From Cellulomonas sp. ACRRI (lineage in GTDB: Bacteria; Actinomycetota; Actinomycetes; Actinomycetales; Cellulomonadaceae), in NCBI RefSeq assembly GCF_022346185.1, contig NZ_JAKRMS010000009.1, positions 1-56,317 of the forward strand: a DNA stretch of 56,317 nt, given 5' to 3'. Shown piece after piece: positions 7,902 to 15,856 of the stretch (positions within the stretch are counted from its first letter, which is position 1; the number at the start of each line of letters is the position of its first letter). The position numbers and the translations under genes are program-made. The notes beneath the pieces were generated by a model that saw only the letters and a program-made list of their open reading frames with translations, was not told the DNA's origin and did no database searches.

Positions 7902-8269
7902 CGCAGGAGCAGCCCGAGGAGCACCAGCACGCCCGCCAGGGCCACGCCCGCCGCGAGCGGCCCGCTGAACGCCGGCGCCGGCAGCGGACGCCGCTCCCGC
8001 AGCGCCCGCTCGGCCCGCGCCCAGCCGACCCACGCCTGCACGGGTGCGGCGATGCCCAGTCCGATCAGCAGGACCGCGGCCGCGAGGCGCAGGCGCGGCT
8101 CCACCGGCAGATCCAGCGCCTCCAGCGCGACGCCACCGGCCAGCAGCGCCAGCGCCGTGCGGACCCAGGCGAGGAAGGTGCGCTCGTTGGCCAGCGAGAA
8201 CCGGCCGTCCGGCTCGGTGCCGCGGGCGTAGACCCGCCGGGGGAACCGGCGGTCGGCGGGCGCGGTCAC
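7898..8269 (-). CDS. YidH-type DUF202 membrane protein
   Basis: A 123-residue protein with the DUF202 signature LANERTFLAWVRTALALLA at about residues 26-44, followed by two more hydrophobic helices. It starts with GTG and overlaps yggS upstream and the second DUF202 gene downstream by 4 nt each (GTGA). The two DUF202 proteins are clearly different from each other: this one has the longer charged N-terminus, and its partner is shorter. No function is known for either. Confidence 0.85.
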   Translation of the reverse strand: MTAPADRRFPRRVYARGTEPDGRFSLANERTFLAWVRTALALLAGGVALEALDLPVEPRLRLAAAVLLIGLGIAAPVQAWVGWARAERALRERRPLPAPAFSGPLAAGVALAGVLVLLGLLLR

Positions 8270-9039
8270 GCGGCCGGGCCCCGCGCGCCGGCCACCGCCG
8301 GCCGCGCCCCGAACACCGCCGTCCCGACCCGCACCACCGTCGCCCCCTCGGCCACCGCGGCCTCCAGGTCGCGGCTCATGCCCATCGACAGCTCGACGGC
8401 GTCGGCGGTGCCGGCCTCGCCGCTGCCGGCCACCTTGTCCCGCAGGTCGCGCAGCAGCGCGTAGCCGGCGCGCACCGCGTGCTCGTCGGGGGTGTTCGCG
8501 CCGACGGTCATGAACCCGCGCAGCCGCAGGCGCGCGTGCCCGGCGACGGCCCGGGCCACCTCGAGCGCGTCCTGCGGCGCGGCGCCGTGCTTGGTGGGCT
8601 CGCCGGAGACGTTGACCTGCACCAGGACGTCGAGGGTGCGGTCGGTCTCGGCGCAGCGGCGCGCGAGCCGGTCGGCCAGCGCCGGGGAGTCGACGCTCTG
8701 CACGCAGGTCGCCCAGCGCAGGGCGGCGTTCACCTTGTTCGACTGGAGCGGACCGATCAGGTGCAGCTCGGCCCCCAGGTCGGCGAGCTCCGGACCCTTC
8801 GCGACGAGCTCCTGGACCCGGTTCTCGCCGAGCAGCACCCGGCGGGCGGTGCCCGCGGTGGTGGCGGCGCCGGCGATGTCCGCCAGGACGGCGGCGCGCA
8901 CCGTCGCGGCGTCCTGGGTCTTGGTCGCGAGCAGCAGCCGGACGGAGCCCGCGGGACGGCCGGCGGCGGTCTCCGCGGCCGCGATCCGGGAGCGGACGCG
9001 CGCCAGCCGCTCCGCCAGCTCGGTCACCCCCGTGGTCAT
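8266..9039 (-). CDS. yggS: YggS-family pyridoxal phosphate homeostasis protein
   Basis: Binds PLP as a Schiff base and buffers vitamin B6 and amino-acid metabolism without known catalysis. The 257-residue protein has the PLP lysine in LLLATKTQDA near residue 40, HLIGPLQSNKV near residue 93, VQVNVSGEPTKHG near residue 142 and the C-terminal LSMGMSRDLEAAV motif. On the minus strand TAGGGT (9047-9052) ends 7 nt before the ATG, so the operon promoter probably makes a leaderless mRNA. It heads an operon with two DUF202 genes. In many actinobacteria yggS lies beside sepF/ftsZ instead, so this is a different context. Confidence 0.92.
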   Translation of the reverse strand: MTTGVTELAERLARVRSRIAAAETAAGRPAGSVRLLLATKTQDAATVRAAVLADIAGAATTAGTARRVLLGENRVQELVAKGPELADLGAELHLIGPLQSNKVNAALRWATCVQSVDSPALADRLARRCAETDRTLDVLVQVNVSGEPTKHGAAPQDALEVARAVAGHARLRLRGFMTVGANTPDEHAVRAGYALLRDLRDKVAGSGEAGTADAVELSMGMSRDLEAAVAEGATVVRVGTAVFGARPAVAGARGPAA

Positions 9040-9090
9040 GTGCCCGACCCTAATCGCTCGGGGGCAGCGGCACGGCGGGCGCCCGGGAGG

Positions 9091-10101
9091 TCAGGCGCGC
9101 GCCGGGTCGCCGGCCCCGGCGGCGTACCGCCCGGCCAGGTCCCGCGCCGCGACGCGCAGCTCCGGCGGCCCGACGACGCGCAGCGGGACGTCGAACATCC
9201 CGAGCCACGCGGCCAGCCCGACCCAGGACCACGAGCCGGCGACCACCCGGCAGCGGCCCGCGTCGAGCGGCTCGACCACGTCGGACGGTCCCGCCCAGCG
9301 CGCGACCAGCGGCGCGGGCGCGTCGAGGACGGCCTCGCCGCGGCACGGCTGCGTGACGTCGGCGAACTGCTGCTGCAGGTACGTCGCGACGTCCCGGGCG
9401 GGCAGGTCCCGGCGCTCGAACCGCGGGCCGGTGGGCGTGCGCGGGTGCAGCCGGTCGACGCGGAACGTGCGCCAGTCGCGGCGGTCCAGGTCCCAGGCCA
9501 CCAGGTACCAGCGGCGCCCGCGGGTGGCGAGGTGGTGCGGCTCGACCCGGCGGGGCGGGCCGTCCGGGTCGCCGTCGCCGGCGGGCGACCGGTAGTCGAA
9601 CCGCAGCACCTCCCGCGCCCGGATCGCGGCCCCGACCGCCATCAGCCGCTCGGTGTCGACGTGCTCCTCGGCGGGGTCGGCCGGCCGGCGCACCGCGGTG
9701 ACGTCCAGCCCCTCGACGCGCGCGCGCAGCCGCGCGGGCAGCACCTGGCGGAGCGTCGCCAGCGCCCGGGCGGCGGCGTCGTCCAGCCCGTCGACGCCCG
9801 TGGTCGCGGTCTGCAGGGCGACGGTGAGGGCGACCACCTGCTCGTCGTCGAGCATCAACGGCGGCATCGCCGTCCCGGCCGCGAGCCGGTACCCGCCGTC
9901 GGGGCCCTTGGTGGCGTGCACGGGGTAGCCGAGGGCGCGCAGCCGGTCGACGTCGCGGCGGACCGTCCGCGGGCTGACCCCGAGCCGGCCCGCGAGCACC
10001 TCGCCCGGCCAGTCGCGCCGGGTCTGGAGCAGGGACAGCAGCGCGAGCAGCCGCGACGACGGCGTCGCCGGGGCGTCGGCCAGATCGGGGATCGCGGTCA
10101 T
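9091..10101 (-). CDS. WYL-domain transcriptional regulator
   Basis: The 336-residue protein has an N-terminal DeoR-type winged helix (about residues 15-75, with GRLGVSPRTVRRDVDRL). A central WYL domain (about residues 140-220) includes RRWYLVAWDLDRRDWRTF, and a WCX C-terminal domain follows. WYL domains sense small molecules or nucleic acids. The gene is divergent from a DrrAB-type exporter, and a palindrome lies between them, so local repression of both promoters is the simplest reading. On the minus strand CAGACT ends 6 nt before the ATG, consistent with a leaderless start. Confidence 0.88.
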   Translation of the reverse strand: MTAIPDLADAPATPSSRLLALLSLLQTRRDWPGEVLAGRLGVSPRTVRRDVDRLRALGYPVHATKGPDGGYRLAAGTAMPPLMLDDEQVVALTVALQTATTGVDGLDDAAARALATLRQVLPARLRARVEGLDVTAVRRPADPAEEHVDTERLMAVGAAIRAREVLRFDYRSPAGDGDPDGPPRRVEPHHLATRGRRWYLVAWDLDRRDWRTFRVDRLHPRTPTGPRFERRDLPARDVATYLQQQFADVTQPCRGEAVLDAPAPLVARWAGPSDVVEPLDAGRCRVVAGSWSWVGLAAWLGMFDVPLRVVGPPELRVAARDLAGRYAAGAGDPARA

Positions 10102-10117
10102 GGGCCCAGTCTGCTCC

Positions 10118-10146
10118 GGGTAGCGGACAGGACCTGACCGCTACCC
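10118..10146. promoter_or_regulatory. Palindromic operator between WYL regulator and ABC exporter
   Basis: GGGTAGCGG (10118-10126) is the exact reverse complement of CCGCTACCC (10138-10146), with an 11-nt centre. The palindrome covers the expected -35 region of the minus-strand WYL promoter and lies just upstream of the ABC genes. It is a probable binding site for the WYL protein. This is inferred from position and symmetry only. Confidence 0.65.
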
Positions 10147-10187
10147 GCGCCACGGTGGGTGCCATGACCAGCAGAGGGGAACCCGCC

Positions 10188-11180
10188 ATGATCCGCACCA
10201 GGGGACTGACCAAGGACTTCGCCGGGGGCAAGGGGCCGACGGTGCACGCCGTGCGCGGCCTGGACCTCGACATCGCGCCGGGCGAGCTCGTGGCCGTGCT
10301 CGGCCCGAACGGCGCCGGCAAGACCACCACGATCCGGATGCTCACGACGCTCATCGCGCCGACGTCCGGCACGGCGGAGGTCGCCGGGGCGGACGTCGCC
10401 CGCGAGCCCGGGACCGTGCGGCGCCGGATCGGCTACGTCGGCCAGGGCAACGGCGCGGGGCACGCGCAGCGCGCCGCCGACGAGCTCGTCGTGCAGGGCA
10501 CGATCTACGGGCTCGACCGCCGGGACGCGCGCCGCCGCGCCGCGGAGCTCATGGACCAGCTGGACCTCGAGCCGCTGGCCCGCCGCAAGGTGTCCGACCT
10601 GTCCGGAGGTCAGCGCCGGCGGCTCGACGTCGCGCTCGGCCTGGTGCACGCGCCGCGGCTGCTGTTCCTGGACGAGCCGTCGACGGGCCTCGACCCGCAC
10701 AACCGGGCCAACCTGTGGGAGCACATCCTCCGGCTGCGGGAGCGGCACGCGATGACGGTCGTGCTCACCACGCACTACCTGGACGAGGCCGACCAGATGG
10801 CCGAGCGGGTCGTGGTCGTGGACGAGGGCCGGGTGATCGCGGACGACACCGCCGCGGCGCTCAAGCACACGCTCGCGGGGGACCGGCTGGTGCTGGCGGC
10901 CGCCGACCCGGCCGACGCGCCGGCGCTCGCGGAGGTCGCCGCCCGGGCGCCCGACGCGCGCGACGTCGAGGTCGACGGGACCGAGGTCCGCGCCCGCGTC
11001 GCCGACGCCCCGACCGCGCTGCCCGCCGTGCTCGCCGCCGCCGGCGCGCGCGGGCTCGCCGTCGCCCGGGCCGAGGGCCACCAGCCCACGCTCGACGACG
11101 TCTTCCTGACCCTCACCGGCCGCAGCCTCCGCGAGGAGGGGGCCGCGCGCTCGACCGACCCCGTGGAGGTGGCGGCATGA
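10188..11180 (+). CDS. DrrA-type ABC exporter ATP-binding protein
   Basis: The 330-residue ATPase has Walker A GPNGAGKTT near residue 41, Q-loop YVGQGNG, signature LSGGQRRRLDVAL near residue 138, Walker B LLFLDEPSTGLD near residue 158 and H-loop TTHYLDEAD. The C-terminal extension is typical of the daunorubicin-resistance subfamily. I chose ATG 10188 because AGAGGGGA lies 7 nt upstream. ATG 10164, with a CACGGT hexamer 7 nt before it, is a real alternative for a leaderless mRNA. The stop overlaps the permease start (ATGA). Since the partner permease is interrupted, this exporter may be inactive. Confidence 0.9.
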   Translation: MIRTRGLTKDFAGGKGPTVHAVRGLDLDIAPGELVAVLGPNGAGKTTTIRMLTTLIAPTSGTAEVAGADVAREPGTVRRRIGYVGQGNGAGHAQRAADELVVQGTIYGLDRRDARRRAAELMDQLDLEPLARRKVSDLSGGQRRRLDVALGLVHAPRLLFLDEPSTGLDPHNRANLWEHILRLRERHAMTVVLTTHYLDEADQMAERVVVVDEGRVIADDTAAALKHTLAGDRLVLAAADPADAPALAEVAARAPDARDVEVDGTEVRARVADAPTALPAVLAAAGARGLAVARAEGHQPTLDDVFLTLTGRSLREEGAARSTDPVEVAA

Positions 11181-11998
11181 CCGCGACGACGACCTCGGCC
11201 CCGACCGCCGAGACCCTGCCCGCCCGCGAGGCGACCCGCTCCTGGTGGGGCGACGCCTGGCTCGTGATGACCCGCGAGCTGCTGCCGACCGTGCGCGACC
11301 CGTTCTCCGTCGTGTTCGGGCTGATCCAGCCCGTCGTGTTCCTCGGCCTGTTCGGGCCGCTGCTGGCCGGGTCCGTCGGCGACGGGCTGCCCGGCGGGGA
11401 CGTCTGGGCGTGGTTCGTGCCCGGGATCCTCGTGATGACGACGCTGTTCGGCACGTCGACCACCGGGGCGAACCTGCTGTTCGAGATGCAGACCGGCGCC
11501 CACGAGCGGCTGCTCGTCACTCCGCTGGCCCGGTCGGCGCAGCTGGTCGGCCGGTCCTGGAAGGAGATGGTGCCGATCGTCGCGTAGTCGGTGGTGGTCG
11601 TGGCCGTGATGCTGCCGTTCGGGTTCTCGTTCAGCCCGGCCGGCGCGGTGCTCGGGCTGGTGCTGCTCGCGGTGTTCGGCGTCGGGATCGGCTCCCTGTC
11701 CTACGCCCTGGCGATCGCGGTGCGGAAGCAGGACTGGATGTTCTGGGCCGTGCAGCAGACGCTGCTGTTCCCGCTGCTCATCCTGTCCGGGATGCTGCTG
11801 CCGCTGGAGACCGGCCCGCGGTGGATGCAGGTCGCGGCGGACCTCAACCCGCTGCGGTACGTCGTGGACGCCGAGCGCGCGCTGTTCGCCGGGGACCTGG
11901 CGTCCGCGACGGTGGCGTGGGGCGCGGTGGCGGCGGTGCTGACCGCGGCGCTCGGGCTGCTGGTGGGGGTGCGGACGCTGGCGCGGAGCGCGCGGTAG
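11177..11998 (+). pseudogene. DrrB-type ABC-2 permease interrupted by an in-frame amber stop
   Basis: One continuous reading frame encodes a 273-codon ABC-2 permease, broken only by TAG at 11585-11587. The N-terminal half ends KEMVPIVA, and the rest resumes SVVVVAVMLPFGF in the same frame with no lost sequence. It includes LLFPLLILSGMLLPLE and LNPLRYVVDAER, both typical of the family. Homologues usually have Gln at this position, so a single CAG-to-TAG change explains it. There is no frameshift or deletion and codon use is intact, so the lesion is recent or a sequencing error. A GTG at 11591 could restart translation of the C-terminal half. Confidence 0.85.
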
Positions 11999-12029
11999 CG
12001 GTCCGGCGCGGTGGCGGACGCGCGGGCGG

Positions 12030-12527
12030 TCAGCCGCGCGCGATGTCCGCCACCGTCGCGGACGTCAGCCGGATCAGGTCGTCCGGGGCCAGCTCGACGT
12101 CGAGGCCCCGGCGGCCGCCGGACACGAACACGGTGTCGAACAGCTGCACGGTCTCGTCGACGACGGTCGGGTGCGCGGTCTTCTGCCCGAGCGGGGAGAT
12201 GCCGCCGACGACGTACCCGGTCGCGCGCTCGGCGGCGGCGGGGTCGGCCATCACGGCCTTCTTGCCGCCGACCGCGTGCGCCAGCGCCTTGAGGTCGAGC
12301 TTCCCCGCGACGGGCACCACCGCGACCGTGAGCGTCCCGTCCACCGATGCCATGAGGGTCTTGTAGACCTGCTCCGGGTCGATGCCCAGCACCTCGGCGG
12401 CCTCCAGGCCGTAGCCGACCGTGCTGCGAGGGTCGTGGTCGTAGGCGTGCGCGGTGTGCGGGACCCCGGCGGCGGCCAGCGCGACGAGCGCGGGCGTCCC
12501 GGACGGCGCGTTCTTGGACCTGCTCAC
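12030..12527 (-). CDS. ybaK: YbaK/EbsC-family Cys-tRNA(Pro) deacylase
   Basis: Hydrolyses Cys-tRNA(Pro) formed by ProRS error, a trans-editing role. The 165-residue protein has the family's lysine motif VYKTLMASVDG near residue 55, VAVVPVAGKLDLKAL near residue 70, and YVVGGISPLGQK, the family's conserved substrate-binding loop, near residue 105. The GTG start at 12527 has TAGGCT (minus strand, 12534-12539) ending 6 nt before it, a leaderless arrangement. It is divergent from the TPP riboswitch and ykoFEDC operon; the two promoters lie back to back within 45 nt. Confidence 0.92.
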   Translation of the reverse strand: MSRSKNAPSGTPALVALAAAGVPHTAHAYDHDPRSTVGYGLEAAEVLGIDPEQVYKTLMASVDGTLTVAVVPVAGKLDLKALAHAVGGKKAVMADPAAAERATGYVVGGISPLGQKTAHPTVVDETVQLFDTVFVSGGRRGLDVELAPDDLIRLTSATVADIARG

Positions 12528-12579
12528 CGGGCCAGCCTAGGGCGCGACCCCGCGGCGCGGTGCTGCTAGCGTGCTGGTG

Positions 12580-12736
12580 AGCACGGGAGTCCGGTGAGCC
12601 GGGCTGAGAGGGAGTACTCGAACTCCGACCGTAGAACCTGATCTGGATCATGCCAGCGCAGGGAGCGACATCTCGCAGGATGCCGGGCACCCGTCCGCCG
12701 TCCTCCCGTGCTGAGGCGAACCAGCACAGGAGGACG
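12580..12736 (+). promoter_or_regulatory. TPP (THI-box) riboswitch with ribosome-site sequestor
   Basis: The conserved CTGAGA (12604-12609), GAACCTGATCTGG (from 12634) and ATGCCAGCGCAGGGA elements identify a thiamine pyrophosphate aptamer. A TAGCGT -10 lies at 12567-12572. Downstream, 12699-12713 pairs with 12722-12736 (15 bp, one mismatch) and buries the AGGAGG ribosome site at 12728-12733. Aptamer bases 12580-12589 are the perfect complement of 12703-12712, giving an anti-sequestor. Translation of ykoF should therefore be off when TPP is bound. Confidence 0.95.
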
Positions 12737-12737
12737 C

Positions 12738-13400
12738 ATGATCCCGACACCGCCGTCGACCCGCCCCGGCCCGGAGCCCGCCGCCGACCTCGTCGCCGAC
12801 CCGCTCCGGTTCGGGGTCGGGGCCCGCGTCACCGTCGCGGTGATGTCCGACCGGTACGCCGAGACGATCCTCGGCGTCCTCGGCTCGGTGGCCGCGGACG
12901 GCCTGGTCGTGCAGACCGGCGACGTGAGCACCTACGTCGGCGGCGACGAGGCGGACCTGCTCCGGTACCTCACGGACCTGGTGGACGCCGTGGCCGCCAC
13001 CGGGGAGCACGCGGCGGTCACGCTGCACCTGTCGCGCGGCTGCCCCGGCGAGGTGCGGTGCGAGCTCCCGGGTGGCGCGGGGCCGCGTGGGGTGACGCTG
13101 CCGCCGGGCCGGCGCACCGGCCGGCAGGGCGTGGCGGAGTGGGCGCTCTACCCGCTGGCCGACGACGTCCGGGCCGGGGTGGAGCCCGACCACATGCGCG
13201 ACATCGAGGCGGCGATCGACCTGGCGCGGGGGAACGGGACGTTCCGGGGCTCCGAGCACTTCGTCACGCGGCTCGAGGGCGACGTGGGCGCGCTTGTGGA
13301 GACCGTGGTCGGCGCGTGGGCGCGGGTCGGCCGCGGCGTCCAGCACGTGACCAGCCACGTCAGCTTCTCGCTCAACAGCCCGACCCGGTCCCGTGGCTGA
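12738..13400 (+). CDS. ykoF: YkoF-family thiamine/HMP-binding protein
   Basis: The 220-residue protein matches YkoF, a two-repeat ferredoxin-like protein known to bind thiamine. The first repeat begins GARVTVAVMSDRYAETILG near residue 28, and the second half carries WALYPLADD and GSEHFVTRLEGDV. YkoF accompanies the YkoEDC importer and may bind or deliver the ligand in the cytoplasm; there is no signal peptide. AGGAGG lies 4 nt upstream of the ATG inside the riboswitch hairpin. The gene overlaps ykoE by 8 nt. Confidence 0.9.
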   Translation: MIPTPPSTRPGPEPAADLVADPLRFGVGARVTVAVMSDRYAETILGVLGSVAADGLVVQTGDVSTYVGGDEADLLRYLTDLVDAVAATGEHAAVTLHLSRGCPGEVRCELPGGAGPRGVTLPPGRRTGRQGVAEWALYPLADDVRAGVEPDHMRDIEAAIDLARGNGTFRGSEHFVTRLEGDVGALVETVVGAWARVGRGVQHVTSHVSFSLNSPTRSRG

Positions 13401-14022
13401 GGGCGTCGCCGGAGCGCGCCGGCGCGAGCCGCTCGCGCTGAAGGACATCGTGCTCATGGTCGTCCTCGGGGTGGTGTTCGGGTTCCTGTACTGGGCGCTG
13501 GTCCAGGCGTGGAACGGCCTCGCGGTGCTCATGGGTCCCGCGGGCGACCTCGCGCAGCACGTGCTGCTCGGTGGCTGGCTGCTCGTGGCGCCGATCGCGA
13601 TCGCGATCATCCGCCGCCCCGGCGTCGGCGTGCTCGCGGAGGTGCTGGCCTCGGTGGTCGAGGTGGTGTTCCTCGGGTCGCCGGTGGGGCCGCTGCTGGT
13701 CGTCGCGGCGCTGCTCCAGGGCCTCGGCAGCGAGATCCCGTTCGCGCTCGGGCGGTACCGGCGGTTCGGCTGGGCCCGGTTCGCGGTCTCGGGGCTGCTC
13801 GGCGCGACGCTGGTGTTCGGGTGGTCGGCGTTCCGGTTCGGCTGGTACGGGCAGGACGTGCTCGTCCTGCGGCTCGTGCTCCAGGCCACGTCCGGCGTCG
13901 TCCTCGGCGGGCTGCTGGCGAAGGTGGTCGTCGACGCCCTGCGCCGCACCGGGGTGCTGGACGGCTTCGCGATCGGGCGCGCGGCGGCCGCCGGGCGCGA
14001 GCCCGTGGCGCGGCGTGCCTGA
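13393..14022 (+). CDS. ykoE: YkoE, substrate-binding S component of ECF thiamine-precursor transporter
   Basis: A 209-residue integral membrane protein with about six hydrophobic helices and the YkoE features DIVLMVVLGVVFGFLYWAL (residues 18-36) and FLGSPVGPLLVVAAL. YkoE is the membrane ligand-binding subunit of the HMP/thiamine energy-coupling factor importer. The start is GTG within the ykoF coding end, and the stop overlaps the GTG of ykoD by 8 nt. Control is by the upstream TPP riboswitch, so the operon is expressed when thiamine is scarce. Confidence 0.9.
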   Translation: MAEGVAGARRREPLALKDIVLMVVLGVVFGFLYWALVQAWNGLAVLMGPAGDLAQHVLLGGWLLVAPIAIAIIRRPGVGVLAEVLASVVEVVFLGSPVGPLLVVAALLQGLGSEIPFALGRYRRFGWARFAVSGLLGATLVFGWSAFRFGWYGQDVLVLRLVLQATSGVVLGGLLAKVVVDALRRTGVLDGFAIGRAAAAGREPVARRA

Positions 14023-15856
14023 GCCGGCGGCCGGTCGGAGCGCGGGCGCCGCGCCCGGTCGCGGTGCCGGACGCGGTGCCGGCCCGGCGGCCGTGCTCGA
14101 CGTCGCCGGGCTCGAGGCGGTGCTCGACGGCGGGTCGGGCGTCGGCCCCGTCGACCTGCGGCTCGCGCCGGGGGAGCAGGTGCTCGTGCTGGGGCCGTCC
14201 GGCGCGGGCAAGTCGACGCTGCTGCGGTGCCTGCACGGCGCCGTCCCGCACGCGGTGCCCGCGCGGGTCTCGGGGCGGGTCGCGGTCGTGGGCCGCTCCG
14301 TCGCCGAGCACGGCGTCGCGGCGCTCGCGGACGTGGTCGGGGTGCTCGCCCAGGACCCCGAGACCGGGGTCTGCCTGGCGGACGTGGAGGACGAGGTCGC
14401 CTTCCCCTTGGAGAACCTCGGCACTCCGCCCGCGGCGATCGGGCCGGCGGTGGCGGCGGCGCTCGGTGCGGCGGGAGCCGGGCACCTGGCGGGCCGGCGC
14501 ACGGACGCACTCTCCGGCGGGGAGCTGCAGCGGGTCGCGCTCGCGGCCGCGGTGGTGACCCGCCCCCGGCTCCTGCTGCTCGACGAGCCGACGTCGATGC
14601 TGGACGCCGACGGCGTCGCGGCGGTGCGGGATGCGTTGACCGCGGCGCGGGCGTCGACCGGCGCGGCGTGCGTGCTGGTCGAGCACCGGCTGGACGCGCT
14701 CGCCGGGGACGCGGGCGTCGCCGGGCTGCCCGGCCGGTGGGTGGTGCTGTCCGCCGACGGCCGGGTCACCCACGACGGTCCCGCGGCGGAGGTGGCGCGG
14801 GACGCGGGGCCCGAGCTGCTCGCCCGCGGTTGCTGGTTGCCCGAGGACGTCGAGCTCGCGGTGGCCTTCGGGGGAGCCGCGGGGGAGCCGGGGACGTTCG
14901 ACCTCCTGCCGGCCCTGGCTGCGGGGGCGCCGCCGTCGCGCGACCCGGCGGCCGGACGGGGGGAGGTGCTGCTCGCCGCCCGGGGGCTGGCGGTCGGCCG
15001 ACGGCCCGTCGGCCGGTCGGCCCGCCGCCGGCCCGCCGCGGAACCCGTGCTCCGCCACGTCGACCTCCGCCTGCGGGCCGGCGAGGTCGTGGCGGTCGTC
15101 GGGGCCAACGGCTCGGGCAAGTCCACGCTCGTCGCCACCCTCGCGGGCGTGCTGCCCCCGCTCGCGGGCGTCGTCGAGGGCGCGCGCCCCGGGCTGGTCG
15201 TGCAGAACCCCGAGCACCAGCTCGCGGGGCGCACGGTGGCGGCGGAGGTCGCCGTCGGGCTGCCGCCCGGCCCCGCCACGGACGACCGGGTGGCCGCCGC
15301 GCTCGCCCGGTTCGGCCTCGCCGCGCTCGCCGACCGGGACCCGCACCGCCTGTCCGGCGGCGAGCAGCGCCGGCTGAGCCTGGCCGCGATGCTGGTCCAC
15401 GACCGCCCGGTCCTGCTGGCGGACGAACCGACGTTCGGGCTCGACCGGCACGGCACCGCGACCGTGCTGCGGGCGCTCGCGGGCGAGGCCCGCGCCGGGC
15501 GCGCCGTGCTGCTCACCTGCCACGACCTGCGGGCGGTGGCGTCGGTCGCGGACCGGGTGCTGGTCGTCGCCGACGGCGGGCTGGTCGCGGACGTGGACCC
15601 GCTCGGGCTGCTGCGGGAGCCGCGCCTCCTCGCCGCCGCGCGGCTGCGGCCGTCGCGGCTCCTGCGACGGCTCGCGGCGGTGGTCGGCGACGCGGGCCGG
15701 CTGCGCGACGCGCTCGCCGCGCTGGACGCCTGCGCCCTGCTCGCTGCCGGCGCGCCCGACCCGGCCGGCGCGCGCGACCCGGCCGGCGCGCCCGACCCGG
15801 CCGGCGCGCCCGACCCGGCCGGCGCGCCCGACCCGGCGGGGGTGCCGGTCCGGTGA
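14015..15856 (+). CDS. ykoD: YkoD, double ATPase subunit of ECF transporter
   Basis: The 613-residue protein contains two complete ABC ATPase domains. The first has Walker A GPSGAGKST near residue 60, LSGGELQRVALA near residue 168 and LLLDEPTS. The second has GANGSGKST near residue 363, LSGGEQRRLSLA near residue 446 and LADEPTFGLD. This two-in-one layout is typical of YkoD/CbiO-fusion energisers. The GTG start at 14015 overlaps ykoE; the frame is open further upstream but only inside ykoE. The C-terminus carries a low-complexity tail of five hexapeptide repeats (PDPAGA type) that the family does not need. The stop forms a GTGA overlap with ykoC. Confidence 0.93.
   Translation: MPEPAAGRSAGAAPGRGAGRGAGPAAVLDVAGLEAVLDGGSGVGPVDLRLAPGEQVLVLGPSGAGKSTLLRCLHGAVPHAVPARVSGRVAVVGRSVAEHGVAALADVVGVLAQDPETGVCLADVEDEVAFPLENLGTPPAAIGPAVAAALGAAGAGHLAGRRTDALSGGELQRVALAAAVVTRPRLLLLDEPTSMLDADGVAAVRDALTAARASTGAACVLVEHRLDALAGDAGVAGLPGRWVVLSADGRVTHDGPAAEVARDAGPELLARGCWLPEDVELAVAFGGAAGEPGTFDLLPALAAGAPPSRDPAAGRGEVLLAARGLAVGRRPVGRSARRRPAAEPVLRHVDLRLRAGEVVAVVGANGSGKSTLVATLAGVLPPLAGVVEGARPGLVVQNPEHQLAGRTVAAEVAVGLPPGPATDDRVAAALARFGLAALADRDPHRLSGGEQRRLSLAAMLVHDRPVLLADEPTFGLDRHGTATVLRALAGEARAGRAVLLTCHDLRAVASVADRVLVVADGGLVADVDPLGLLREPRLLAAARLRPSRLLRRLAAVVGDAGRLRDALAALDACALLAAGAPDPAGARDPAGAPDPAGAPDPAGAPDPAGVPVR
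15746..15835 (+). repeat. Five tandem 18-bp units at the 3' end of ykoD
   Basis: Units of GCCGGCGCGCCCGACCCG repeat exactly five times, with one base change in the second unit (C to G, turning Pro into Arg). Each unit encodes Ala-Gly-Ala-Pro-Asp-Pro, so copy number can change without a frameshift. The tract lies 18 nt before the ykoC start. Confidence 0.92.

Noticed and set aside
11591..11998. Independent small membrane protein gene downstream of the amber stop
   Set aside because: The sequence is the C-terminal half of an ABC-2 permease in the same frame as the upstream half, with no ribosome site of its own. A disrupted single gene is simpler.
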